Below, piece after piece: positions 36,230-46,782 of a stretch of DNA of 64,000 bases. The DNA is taken from assembly GCF_900457465.1 (NCBI RefSeq), contig NZ_UAUU01000002.1:124001-188000 (forward strand), written 5' to 3'. The position numbers were made by a program, and so were the translations under genes. The notes under the pieces are model-generated. The model was not told the origin of the DNA and searched no databases. It saw only the letters and a list, made by a program, of their open reading frames with translations. The stretch comes from Sphingobacterium multivorum (GTDB lineage Bacteria; Bacteroidota; Bacteroidia; Sphingobacteriales; Sphingobacteriaceae). Each line of letters starts with the position of its first letter. The first letter of the stretch is position 1.

Positions 36230-37000
36230 TTACTTAAAAACAGGCGTTGGGGACAAACTTATCTTCTTTTGCTGATTATTTTTGAGTTCGAAGATTACAA
36301 GTTCATTTTTTCCGGGTATTAAATCCGCCGAAGGAATTAATATCGACTGCTGTTTTTCTTCCTCCCAGTAAGATCCCAAATATTTTTGATTTAACCAGAC
36401 CTCGCCCATTCCCCATCCTGTCATATTAAGATACTTGTTTCCGGACAGATTGTGTTCGAACTGACCTTTGTAAAAACCGGGGCTGTCATTAGCTGGTCTT
36501 TGTTCAAAAACCAAATCCCTCAGTGGATAATTACGAACCGTCAAGGGGATCATTTTCCAGTCTTGAAGGTCGTTTTCATCTAAAGTAATGGTGCCAAATA
36601 GCCCTTTTGAATTATCTGTAATTTCTGGACCGTAAGTGATCCGACCAATATTCTCGACATAAAGTTGAAGCAAGTGTTTGCCTGGATTTGCTTTGATGGC
36701 TAGTTTTTTACTCTTATTTGTCAGGCTACCCTGTATCTTACCGTCGACATAGACCACGGCATAATCGCGTACGTTTTCCAATTCCAGCTCTTCGCTTTCG
36801 GCATCAGTGTTTATCTCGGTCTGATAAAGTACATAGCCCGATTCGATGTCCAAATCGTTAAAAGATAATGCCCTTTCTGCCTCGACAGTCTTATTATAGA
36901 CCTGGTTTACGGATGCTTTCTCTTCTAACATAATTTCCTGTGCTATGAGGATCTGACCCCAAAGAAAAGTCATCATAGACAATATCATTGTTCTTATCAT
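36230..37000 (-). CDS. Secreted jelly-roll protein resembling the C-terminal half of GH35 beta-galactosidases
   Basis: The 256-aa product has a signal peptide (ILIAQ-EIML). Residues about 40-110 (GYVLYQTEINTD, DYAVVYVDGKIQGSL, KHLLQLYVENIGRITYG) and 140-240 (SPGFYKGQFEHNL, YLNMTGWGMGEVWLNQKYLG, LIPGKNELVIFEL) match the two beta-sandwich domains that follow the catalytic barrel in GH35 enzymes. The barrel itself is missing, yet export and domain boundaries are intact. It may be a binding module or a decayed enzyme. It follows the GH2 gene at 13 bp. Confidence 0.65.
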   Translation of the reverse strand: MIRTMILSMMTFLWGQILIAQEIMLEEKASVNQVYNKTVEAERALSFNDLDIESGYVLYQTEINTDAESEELELENVRDYAVVYVDGKIQGSLTNKSKKLAIKANPGKHLLQLYVENIGRITYGPEITDNSKGLFGTITLDENDLQDWKMIPLTVRNYPLRDLVFEQRPANDSPGFYKGQFEHNLSGNKYLNMTGWGMGEVWLNQKYLGSYWEEEKQQSILIPSADLIPGKNELVIFELKNNQQKKISLSPTPVFK

Positions 37001-37013
37001 CGTTTAATCCTTT

Positions 37014-39748
37014 TTATTTCTCTAAAAATGACTGAATAAAGGTCTCTTCTACGGCCACTTGCGGCGAGAATTTCTCACTTTTTACATAATTATCGATACT
37101 GTACAACAATTGTTGGGTAGCGGGACGGTTATCCATATCATTTTTGGTATCCAATGCCAATACTAGCAGTTTCCCGCCGTTCATTTTGGCTTCGAAACCA
37201 ATGCCCAATTTCTGGTTGTTGTCGTAACTGTCGATGACCTGTATAAAGGGACGCAGTTGTTGTGGTGCATGTTGCATTTCGATTACTTTTGCATGGTTTA
37301 GGATATCCCACCATTGCCAATCGGTATGGTATGAAGTAAGAAAATCCTTAAACATGGCCTGTTTATGATGGACCAGGTTGCCGATGGTCATCGGTGCCCA
37401 TGCAAACATAATGGGATTCCAAAAATGATTGTGAAACAGTGATTTTCGACCTTTTACCTGGTCTGGCGAAGGATAAAGAACCACGGTTTTGCCCTGGGCC
37501 AACTGCCTTTTTGCAACATCATCGTAGACATCGGTGTACAACACATTTGCTGTAGATTGCATCAGATGTTGATGCTTTGGATATACCCAAATGTCCCAGC
37601 TATTCTTAATGCTATCGTTCACGGCAAGATGAACCGTAACTTTTTGAGTGCCGATGTTTTTCAGGGAAATCTCAAATTCACCTACCGGCGATACATTTTC
37701 GTTGGCAATGGTTTGCTTTTTCAGCGTTCCCTTTTTCAATACGTTACCAGCGGTATCAGTTAACCACCATTTAATTTTCGCATTTTCAAGTGCAGAATTG
37801 CTAAAGTTATATACCTCGGCTTTACCCTTAAATGTTTCTGTGTTGAAAAAACTGCTTTTGTTATAGCGTAGTAGAGCGACTGTTGGCGCGCAAAACTCCC
37901 TGAATTTTTCTGCCGTAACCAATCCTTTCGAATCCCAAAAAGGATCGAATATCCCCACGGGTGCGTAACCTTGTCCCGGAAAGTCGTTCATCGACAAAAG
38001 CTGAAATCCGGCAGATTTACCCGATCGTAACAGGGCTTCAATCACGGCTTTGTACTCCAGCACGGTCAGCGCACCAGATGCTCTGAAGAAATCCTTTGCC
38101 TGGTCCAGCATGCCATTTTTTTGCAATAAATCGCTAAATACTTCAAAATTACGGGCCTCTACGGGGCTGTTGGCATATTTCTTTATTTCATCAAAATTTG
38201 GATAGATACAACGTTGTCCCGACTCATGTGAAATGACGGGCACATCTACATCAGACTCCGCATTCTTGTCCCAATCAGTACCCGGTTGACCTTCGTAAAC
38301 CTTTACAGCCCCTTTGTTGGTTTGCTGGGACACGTAATATTGATCTGATTTAACTCTTGTCCGTGCAGTAGAACCGCTATAAAGATGACGAGGATCAGCT
38401 TTTCTGCCTTCGGCGGTAAGTTCCTCAATAAAGTCGAAGTTCCCTGTAATTTCATTGCCGTTGCAGTACAGAACAAACGAAGGATGGTTGCCATATTCTT
38501 TCAAAATAGCTTTAATTTCACGGCGGAAGAAGTTATATCTGGCCTCATCGGGTTCGGCGTCTTTGCCCCACATAGGCATTTCCACCTCAAAATATATCCC
38601 ATGTTTGTCTGCCATGCGAAAGGCCGCCGCCGGGGGCACCAAGAATGGAAACGTAAATGGTTCATGCCGTAGTCCTTCATCAGTATCATAATGCGTTCCC
38701 AAGAGGCATCATCGAGCGGAGCATGCCCTGTTTTTGGGAACACTGCATTTTCAACATTGCCTCTTAAATGGATCGGATGATTATTGAGCAGGACATGGTT
38801 TTTTCCTTGTTTTACTTCACGCATACCAAAGGTGGTCGCTTTTTCATGCTGGTAGCTATTTTTACCGTCGGAAGTATTCAGCTGGCAGTTAATCCGATAA
38901 ATATTTGGGTTAAACTCATCCCACAGTTTAATCTGTTTACCTAAGGGAATTTTTGTCTCTATATACGTGACCGAATCGGTACTTAACAAAGCAATTTCAT
39001 TTTTAAGACTGTAGTTTGTTCCGTCGATAGCAAAGGAAACCTTTCCCTTTACCTTTTTTTTTGTTACATTATTGATCCGTAATTTTACTTTTATGGACTG
39101 ATCGGTGATATTTGGGTATACCTGAAGATCTTCCAGATAAACTGGGTCTATGGCCAACAGTTTTATTTCTCCTAGAATACCGTTCCAGTTAATCTGCGTA
39201 AATTCAGTATGCGCATGGTTCCATTTATGTGTGTTATACTGAAACCGGTTATCGATACAAATGGTAATACGATGCTTTTTTCCGGGTTTTAAGGAAGTAC
39301 TCAGATCGTGATTGTGAGGCACACTCACATAATCTATGCTGCTAACTTCCTTGGTATCTACGAAAATTGAACTTAACCAGTGGGTGCGCTCAAAATATAG
39401 GAATATTTTTTTTCCCTTCCAGTCAGCAGGAATATCGATATCGCGTTGGTACCATGCCGGCCCCATGTATTCGTATTTTCGGGTCAGACGGTCAATATAT
39501 TTATAAGGATTTTGATATCCTATCTGATAATCGTCGGTAATACCCGGAAGTTTAATTGTTCCTTGTAAACCGTGATTATAGCGGGGAGACAGGGAGCCCC
39601 TTCGAAAATCCATCACGTCAGTTTGGAAGCCCCAAGTACCCGATAAATCGATGACATCTTGCGCCTTTAAAAAGGTTGCTTGCACTAGAAGCCCCAGTAG
39701 GCATATTATTTTAACGTATTTGTATATACTTATCTTGTATTCGTCCAT
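37014..39748 (-). pseudogene. GH2 family beta-galactosidase/glucuronidase-like enzyme, frameshifted
   Basis: The N-terminal frame (39748 down to about 38636) has a signal peptide and the GH2 sugar-binding domain (LSGTWGFQTDVMDF, YEYMGPAWYQRDIDIP, WNGILGEIKLLA), then LRFHSWCP. The catalytic part continues in another frame from PPAAAFRMADKHGIYFEVEM (about 38640) to 37014, with YCNGNEITG (acid/base Glu) and ISHESGQ (likely nucleophile). One missing C in the run at 38632-38636 (five instead of six) would restore a protein of about 912 aa. It lies between another GH2 gene and the jelly-roll gene. Whether the enzyme is functional depends on whether the indel is real. Confidence 0.85.
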
Positions 39749-39876
39749 TTTGTATTTCGATTATTTATGTACTTTCATTCTCTTCACAAACCTATTCTTT
39801 GCGCGCCAGGCCGAATAGCCTTTGTCAGTGTGAAATTGTCTTTAAGGGCTGTTTTCGAAGCGCTAAGATTGAAGTT

Positions 39877-41664
39877 CTATTTATTCTCATAATAATTCTT
39901 CATTAGAAACCAGGCTTTCTTTCGGTAGCCTTGGTCTGAGATCAATCCTTTGCGGTTCCAGCCATCTTGGTTGGTCGGATGAAAACGGAACGGCGAAAGG
40001 AAATCAAATAGCAGCCAAGGTGAAGTTCCGCGCAGGTTTGGAATATGCTTAAACATTTCGAGGTTGTTTTTGTACAAAGTCGCTTGGTAATCTTCACTCC
40101 AAGAACTGACGACATCCTTTTCGCCCGTTTTGCCATACAGCGCCTCGCCTCCAAATTCAGAAATAATTAAAGGCTGGCCTTTTGCCACATCCCATACTGC
40201 TTTATCAGGAGAAACTGGCCAGGAGTGGTACCAACCTAAATATTTGTTAACAGCTACGACGTCCAATTCTTTCGTAAAAGGATCATCCATAACAAAGGTT
40301 TCCTTCTCCTTATTGAAACGAACAAGATCAAAAGCAGCGGTTATAAGCCTGGTCGTGTCAATGGATCTGCATGTAGCAATCAAATGCCTGATAAAAGCAT
40401 TTCTAGGCTCGGATGGTTGGGTTTCATTGGCTACTCCCCAAAAAGCTAGTGCGCAACGATTTTTGTCTCGAGCAACCATTTCCCGCATCATTTTACCGGC
40501 TTTCTCTTTGGTCGATTCATTTTCAAAATCGATGCCTTGCCAAATGGGAATTTCTTCCCACAACAAGAAACCCATTTTTTCGGCCATTCTCACGATATAT
40601 TCATTTTGTGGATAATGCGCCAAACGAATCATATTACAGCCCAAAGCTTTCGCTTCTGAAAGCAGCATCACTGCATCTGCCTGTGAAAAAGCACGACCTT
40701 TGCGCTGAGGTATTTCCTCATGAAATGAAATGGACTTGAGAAAAATAGCTTCGCCATTCAGGAAGATATCTTCCCCTTTTACCCAAATATTGCGAAAACC
40801 TATTTCCTCTTCTATTTGATCGTCGCGCGTTGAAATCTTCACGTTATACAGTTTGGGTGCAGTAGGCGACCAACGTTTGATTTTTCTCGATAGGAATGAA
40901 GTTTTTACTTCCCCCTGAGCATCTGTTTTAAGCGTTTGTTTTAGTTGTAGTTCCGGTATTTCGATAGTTACCGAGGAATTGGCCATCGTTTCCGAAAGTT
41001 TGACCTTCGCATTGATTTTATCGGCTTTGGTTTTGTCCAATTGCACAAAATAATCATCGATAAAAACTTTTGGCGTGCTTACCAAAAAGACATCTCGGGT
41101 AATACCGCCATAGTTCCACCAATCAAAGGCCATTGCCGGAATGGCATCAACCTGCCGGCTATTATTTACCTCAACTGCCAAAAAATTATCGTTTTCTTTA
41201 GCTGCATCTGTTATTTCAATCTGAAAGGGGGTAAAACCACCTTCATGTTGTGCAATCTCTTGTCCATTGAGATATATGCGACAACGGTAACTTACCGCAG
41301 CGAAATACAAGAACAGCCTTTCGTTATTTTCTTTCACTACATCGAACTTACGGCCATACCAGATGGTACCTTCGTAATATTTAAGTTCAGGCATTTGACT
41401 GTTCCAATCTGAAGGTACATTTAAACGGAGACCATTCTCGAAAGCGTATTCATAAAAATCAGTCTTGCTTTCGGCTTTTTTATTCAGATAGATTTGGTTT
41501 TTTCTTCCCTGGTCGTATAAGTCTACAATAGCGTCCCACTTTCCATTTAAGGATTGAGCTCGCCTACCATACACATTGGCCATATTTTGCTGTGCAACAA
41601 GGTTGGAGGTTATCAGGCTAAAAAAAAGGGACAATATCAAAGATAGATTGATCAGCTTTATCAT
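39877..41664 (-). CDS. GH2 family beta-glucuronidase/beta-galactosidase-like enzyme
   Basis: The 595-aa product has a signal peptide (ending near NLVAQ). It has the three GH2 parts: jelly-roll sugar-binding domain (LNGKWDAIVDLYDQ, GTIWYGRKFDVV), Ig-like domain and TIM barrel. Acid/base Glu414 lies in AFWGVANET and nucleophile Glu503 in LIISEFGGEA. The end (SPWLLFDFLSPFRFHPTNQD, then GLISDQGYRKKAWFLMKNYY) resembles beta-glucuronidases more than LacZ. It probably removes a terminal beta-linked sugar in the periplasm. It lies 28 bp downstream of the DUF4832 gene in the same operon. Confidence 0.88.
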   Translation of the reverse strand: MIKLINLSLILSLFFSLITSNLVAQQNMANVYGRRAQSLNGKWDAIVDLYDQGRKNQIYLNKKAESKTDFYEYAFENGLRLNVPSDWNSQMPELKYYEGTIWYGRKFDVVKENNERLFLYFAAVSYRCRIYLNGQEIAQHEGGFTPFQIEITDAAKENDNFLAVEVNNSRQVDAIPAMAFDWWNYGGITRDVFLVSTPKVFIDDYFVQLDKTKADKINAKVKLSETMANSSVTIEIPELQLKQTLKTDAQGEVKTSFLSRKIKRWSPTAPKLYNVKISTRDDQIEEEIGFRNIWVKGEDIFLNGEAIFLKSISFHEEIPQRKGRAFSQADAVMLLSEAKALGCNMIRLAHYPQNEYIVRMAEKMGFLLWEEIPIWQGIDFENESTKEKAGKMMREMVARDKNRCALAFWGVANETQPSEPRNAFIRHLIATCRSIDTTRLITAAFDLVRFNKEKETFVMDDPFTKELDVVAVNKYLGWYHSWPVSPDKAVWDVAKGQPLIISEFGGEALYGKTGEKDVVSSWSEDYQATLYKNNLEMFKHIPNLRGTSPWLLFDFLSPFRFHPTNQDGWNRKGLISDQGYRKKAWFLMKNYYENK

Positions 41665-41692
41665 AATAGGTGTTAGTTGTTAATAAAATTTT

Positions 41693-43274
41693 CTATTTTA
41701 CCTGCAATGCCGAAAGCTTTATCCAACCCTGAGCCGTCAAATCTCCATCAAGGGCAAGTTGAATAGCCGGCTTATTTTCCTTGGTCGTATCAACAATGGC
41801 GACTGCCCAGCTATAAATTCCTGCAGGTACATCTACTTTTGCATTTATTTTATAACTCGCAGCAGCACCTTTCAACCAAGCAGACGGTTCACTCTGACGA
41901 TCTACAAAAATCTTTTTAACATTCCCTTTGGCATCTAACAGTGCAAAAGCAACTTTATATTTGTAATTCCATTGTGGAATATTATTAGGTAAATAGCCCC
42001 AGCCCATATTCTGCCAACGATGGGAGATTTGCGCTATCTTTCCCGACTTGATATCTTGAGGGAGGTTGATTTGGTCTGGATATACACGGTACCCCCCTTC
42101 TGTAATAAACCGTTGAACCAAATCAAAGGATTTAAACCAGGATTCAGTTTCTCCCCCCGCTCTAAAGTCCATCATATTGACATGGGCTTCGGCCGACAGG
42201 TCGAACTCACCTTTCCTCACATCCTCGTCATGACCTTCTCTATATTTTCCACTGGGGTCTGTCCAATAACGGTGCTTACCTGGGGCAATAATCCAGCCTC
42301 CTTCCATAATGATAGGACGCTTAAAATTCCATTTCTTGGCAAAATCCTTTTCCCAATTCTGGTAATAGCCAGTCATGCCAAAAGCATCTTGGCGAAGGCT
42401 ATACCCCTTATCAATAGCTTTATCCAATAAGCGTTCACTATTCGGGTTGACTGCGCCCCAACTTTCGGGATGACCGACCAGACGATGGTAGTTGATAACC
42501 AAAGGAACTTTTGTAAATGTGTTAGCATATAAGCTGGTCACCCAGTCCAGGGTTTCTTCCTTTATTTTTTCAGTACTTTCGGGCGTTGCCATTTTGGGGT
42601 CTTCATAGACAACATAATGTGCTTCGCCCCATTTCCCCAAGCCATAGGCATCAATAAAAGAGGTCTTTTCAGGATCATTAAATTCCTTGGCCAAAGCTGT
42701 GATAAATTTGGTATAGTATTTTCTAAATACCGCATCCTGAGGATAAGGTGTTTGCCCATCGGGATGATTTTCATTTTCCAAATAATATTTGGCTCCGAGG
42801 TCGAACACAAATTTGGGTGTATTTTGACCTTGGTCGCGACCATCTACCACAATACGGAGCGCTATGGGCAACCCTCTCGTTTGTGCGCCTTTAAGGAGCT
42901 TTCCTATTTTAGAGTTTGGATCATCCCAGGCATAAACACCGTCACTGGGATTCAGCGAAGACCAGCTCGTGCGTACATAACATGCCGAAGCATAATCAAT
43001 GACCTTTACCTTTTTACCCAATGCTGGCACAAAATATTCGATATCCCAATACGTATCATCGGCATTACGGGGAGCATACATTACCCAACCATTTAAAGGA
43101 TTGCGCAAGACTGAATGACCATCGTATTTTGGCTTTAATAAAATATACCCGGTGTTGCCCGAACCGCTTTTCCCTTTATTTTTTTGAGAAAAACCAAGCA
43201 ATCCAGAAGTGCACAATAAAAGCGTTAAAAAAAAAATTTATTATCCAATTTGAGAATAGCTGTTTGTTTATCAT
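41693..43274 (-). CDS. DUF4832-type secreted protein, putative TIM-barrel glycosidase (copy 2), with 5' frameshift
   Basis: The intact frame (43216 to 41693, 507 codons) carries the domain found in the 22772 protein: RNPLNGWVMY, GRDQGQNTPKFVFD, KWGEAH with Glu198 and IIMEGGW with Glu305. It lacks a complete signal peptide, but an ATG at 43274 opens MINKQLFSNWIINFFF, which joins the main frame (LTLLLCTSGLLGFSQ) after one indel in the ten-base A tract at 43227-43236 (T10 on the coding strand). The mature start probably follows GFSQ, without a clear lipobox, so this copy would be periplasmic while the other is lipid-anchored. First gene of an operon with two GH2 genes. Confidence 0.72.
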
Positions 43275-43421
43275 TTCGTTTTTGAACATATTTTCAAGTC
43301 TATTGGTTATTTTATTCCTGTTGTGCCAGCGACTTCTATAGTTTATCATTTAGTGTGCTGATTCAACAAAACTGATTTATTGGGATACGGTACAAAATTA
43401 GCCACGACAGGCTACCGCTAT

Positions 43422-43463
43422 GGTATTGATTTGTTCAGAAATGGTTCGTTTTTGTACAAAAAT
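43422..43463 (-). promoter_or_regulatory. Candidate operator of the DUF4832-GH2 operon
   Basis: 43443-43463 is identical over 21 bases to the first half of the tandem upstream of susC. It is preceded 21 bp earlier by a weaker half-copy, ggtattgatttgttcagaaa. Both sites lie 150-230 bp before the first gene of the operon. Confidence 0.65.
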
Positions 43464-43614
43464 TAGGATTTAATCCGCTATGAAGGACGATGTGAATAAA
43501 ATCATTCACTTATGGAGACTAAGTGATAAAGAAATAGCTCTTCTTCTTGGATTTTATACCGTTTATAACTATTAGGGAGGTTTCTTATCAGATTTATAGC
43601 AGTCTATTTAATGT

Positions 43615-43642
43615 AAAAAGCCCGATTGTTCTCGGGCTTTTT
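43615..43642. terminator. Bidirectional rho-independent terminator
   Basis: AAAAAGCCCGA (43615-43625) and TCGGGCTTTTT (43632-43642) form a perfect 11-bp stem with T runs in both directions. It lies downstream of the TPR gene (minus strand). The region 43275-43726 otherwise holds the operator above and no gene. Confidence 0.9.
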
Positions 43643-43726
43643 AGGTTCATGTTCCATACGATTCTCTTCATTCGAAAGAAATGAAAAATTCTATCACATC
43701 TGGCGTATGCCAAATTTTCAGAAGTA

Positions 43727-46257
43727 TTACTTCAACTTCTGTAAGCGTTCTTTCGCTGCAGGCACGATATCATCGTTTTTGTCATAATTGTCAATCACAC
43801 TTTTCAAGGTACTCTTCGCCTGGAAAGCATTGCCTTTGCGCGCATAGGCATCAGCAAGTACCAGGAAGCTCTTGGCAACCCAGTATTCTTGCGCTTCCCT
43901 ATTGTTAATCACATCAAAGGCTGTTTCCAGCGCCTTATCATATTCCTTGTTATCGTACTGCAAAAGCGCTACGCGATACCGTGCTTCTGCGCCGATAGCC
44001 GATTGACTCTTCAGCGCAGCCAGGTTGAATTCTTTCATGGCAGACGCTACATTTTTCTCTTTCAACAAAGCTTTTCCACTGTACAAATGCGCTTTCGCTA
44101 TTTCCTCCTCGGTTGCCCCCGTTGTAATTTTTGACCAGACTCACATACTTAGCCATTTGCTCCATATCGCCGAGTTCGAAGTAACACACCATCAGGTTCG
44201 TTACCGCATAGCCATAGTTCTTTTTTATATTCTTCGTTGAGCTCCAATTTCTTGAGGTGCACAATGGCTTCATTGTATTCTTTAAGATCCAATATAGCGC
44301 AGCAACCGTCAGCAAGGTATTCTCTGAATATTTACTCGTCCAGTCGTTCAGGATGATATTCAGATCATGCAGTGCTTCCTGTGGATGCCCGGTGCGGTAC
44401 GAACTCACTCCACGGATATAAACGGGCGAATTTTTCTTGTCTGGGTTTTGGAAATTTATCAAAATAGGCGTTGATCGCTTCTACAGCCGCCCCATATTCT
44501 CCCCTGGCGAATAGCGACTGCGCCGCCTTGGAAGCCATGTTATCTAGCTCTGCGGGACTCAGATTACTGACATTGGTACCGACAGCGTAACGAATATAGC
44601 TCGAAGCATCCCCTTGATCGAGGTAGATGTTTTCAATGAAACGCATCGCCTGCTCCGCCTCGGCAGTTCGGGTGTATTTCTCCACCACCTTCTGGAAAGT
44701 CGCTTTCGCCGCTTCGGGCTCATCGTTATTGTACTGCACGAGTCCTATGGTCATTAAGGCGCGGGGAATATAACTACTGCGAGGGTACTTTTCGACCATT
44801 GCCTGTAACCCTTCGATCGCACGGCTATAATCACCCATCGTGAAATAAGTATAGGGAATTTCAAAGGCCGCATCATCTGCATAGTTCGAAGATGGAAATT
44901 GTTTCAACACCGACCGCAGCGTACTGAGCTTGGTTTCATTGTCGCCTTGCAGACCAAATAAAACACCACGCTGGAAGAAGGCATAATCCTGGTTTGGCGC
45001 TTTGCTATTAATCAGCTGGTCGTAGTACTTGTTTGCCCGACCATAATCGCGCAGACACAAATACGAATCACCTAGACGTGCAATAACATCATACCGAATA
45101 TTTTGATCCACGGTATTTCCTCCGGCAGTCAGAAAGCGTTCAAAATATTTGGCCGCCAACTCAAAACGGTTATTTCGGTATGCCGCATACGCCAGCCCGT
45201 AATTTGCATAATTATAGACATCAGTATTCCGAGCGACGGGCAGGCTTAGAAACTCGGAGAAGTTTTCTACAGCTTCACCAAATTTGCGCACTTCATACAT
45301 GGCTTCTGCTTTCCAATAGGTCGCAAGAGCCGCCATTTCAGCATTGACCGGAAACTTTTCTGATCGCATAAACATAGATATGCTATTTTCGAAAGCACGC
45401 TCATTATAAAACTCCAATCCGCGGTAGTAGGTTACCTTTTGATAGATCGCATTGACTTCCCGACCGCGCTCTTTTAACGATTCCAGCATACTGACACCAG
45501 CATGGAAATTGGTCGTCCCCCGTAGAATTTCAGCGGATAGTGTTTCCGCACTTTCCTTTCTTTTTGAACCCGGATCGACAGGTTTCACTTCCTGGGCGAT
45601 ATATTTCTCGAGGACTTTTTGCGCAGCCTGGGTGGAGTCCATTGCAAACAAGATTTTAGCATAGTTAAATAGCGCATCGGCCTTCACTTGCCGGTCCAAA
45701 TCCAGCTTTGTAGCTTTGACAAAAGCATTTCGTGCAGCTTGCTTGTCGCCCGTCTCCAATGCGATATGACCTAAGGTCATGATCGCCCCCTGATAAAAGG
45801 CATCCGAAGGTTTTATGGCCTCCAACATACCGCTCGCCCTTTTGTATTCGCCGGCACCGTAAGCTAGGTAGCTGATGCGATAATTATCGACATTGCTTTG
45901 TGAAGCGTCTGGATGCCGTTGCATCAATTCGTGGTAATAGGCCTGTTTATATTTTTGCTGTGCTAAATAAGTGGCAGTGGCAATCTGGCGCAGTTCGGTC
46001 TCAATAGCATCACGGTTGATAAGCGTCATATCCGGGCTGCGGCGCACCTTAACGGCATCAGCCAGCATGGGCCGGTAATCACGTACGACATCAATGGAAT
46101 CCATGGTTTGAACCTCACCGGCGCCACTTCGCACACTTTGCTGTTGTGGTTTCTCTTTCTTATCTTTCTGCTGTTTCCCCACTTCCTGCGCATAGCCTGT
46201 AAGCAGTAAAGCCGAAAGCGTTCCTGTAAAAAGGTATTTAAGATAGTTGTAGCTCAT
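43727..46257 (-). pseudogene. Secreted TPR-repeat protein with several frameshifts
   Basis: A signal peptide starts at 46257 (MSYNYLKYLFTGTLSALLLT; an earlier ATG at 46335 would add an untypical leader). The first frame to 44365 holds many TPR units (FQRGVLFGLQGDNETKLS, YADDAAFEIPYTYFTMGDYS). The rest continues in other frames: PDKKNSPVYIRGVSSYRTGH, LDLKEYNEAIVHLKKLELNE, NYGYAVTNLMVCYFELGDME, then LYSGKALLKEKNVASAMKEF to 43727. Four indels are needed, at T4 44446-44449, near 44291, T6 44221-44226 and C5 44116-44120. Family proteins of about 1000 aa are exported and usually encoded with an outer-membrane protein. The N-terminal segment (VVRDYRPMLADAVKVRR) resembles the start of such an outer-membrane protein rather than the TPR protein. 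Confidence 0.75.
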
Positions 46258-46782
46258 TCTTTCTTTCAATATCATTGTTCGTCCGTATTTCTGAGTTTTT
46301 CCAAACGTTCTTACGCCAAGGAGGCTGTAGTGCAATATTTATCTAAACAAATAGCCAAAACTAAAGAATTCTAGCCACATTCAGTAAATTATCAGCCTGA
46401 AAACAGCCGCATTAGCTAATTTTTACCTTACCGTTGTTTGATTTTTACGATTTAGAATAACATAAGCTATTCCCAATGCGTCCTCGGCAACCGAGTTGAT
46501 TACAATAATGAAGCCACTTTCTATAAATCCAAGAGATAATCGCATGGGCGACCTCAACGGCCAATACTGCCCGCATCTTGGCCTAGATGTACATTTTTTC
46601 TACTTCTAAAAAATAGTTCTTTGATCGGAATAAAGTTCTGAGGCAGGGAAAAAATCAGTAAAAAAGCGAGTGTTTAATAGGGCCATTTCAATAGGTGCTT
46701 ATTTTTCCAATAGGATAAATAAAAAAACATATTCTTATTATTAATGACAATATAATATATTTAGGTATATAAATATAAACAT
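46258..46782. other. Intergenic between divergent genes
   Basis: No convincing coding frame, repeat or hairpin. The right end (about 46730-46782) is strongly AT-rich, with TATATTTAG, and probably holds the promoter of the DUF6624 gene. Confidence 0.3.

Noticed and set aside
40130..40615. 161-codon plus-strand frame inside the GH2 gene
   Set aside because: Antisense shadow of the conserved catalytic region of GH2 at 39877-41664.
42617..43096. 159-codon plus-strand frame inside the DUF4832 gene
   Set aside because: Antisense shadow; the minus-strand frame has conserved motifs and a paralogue.
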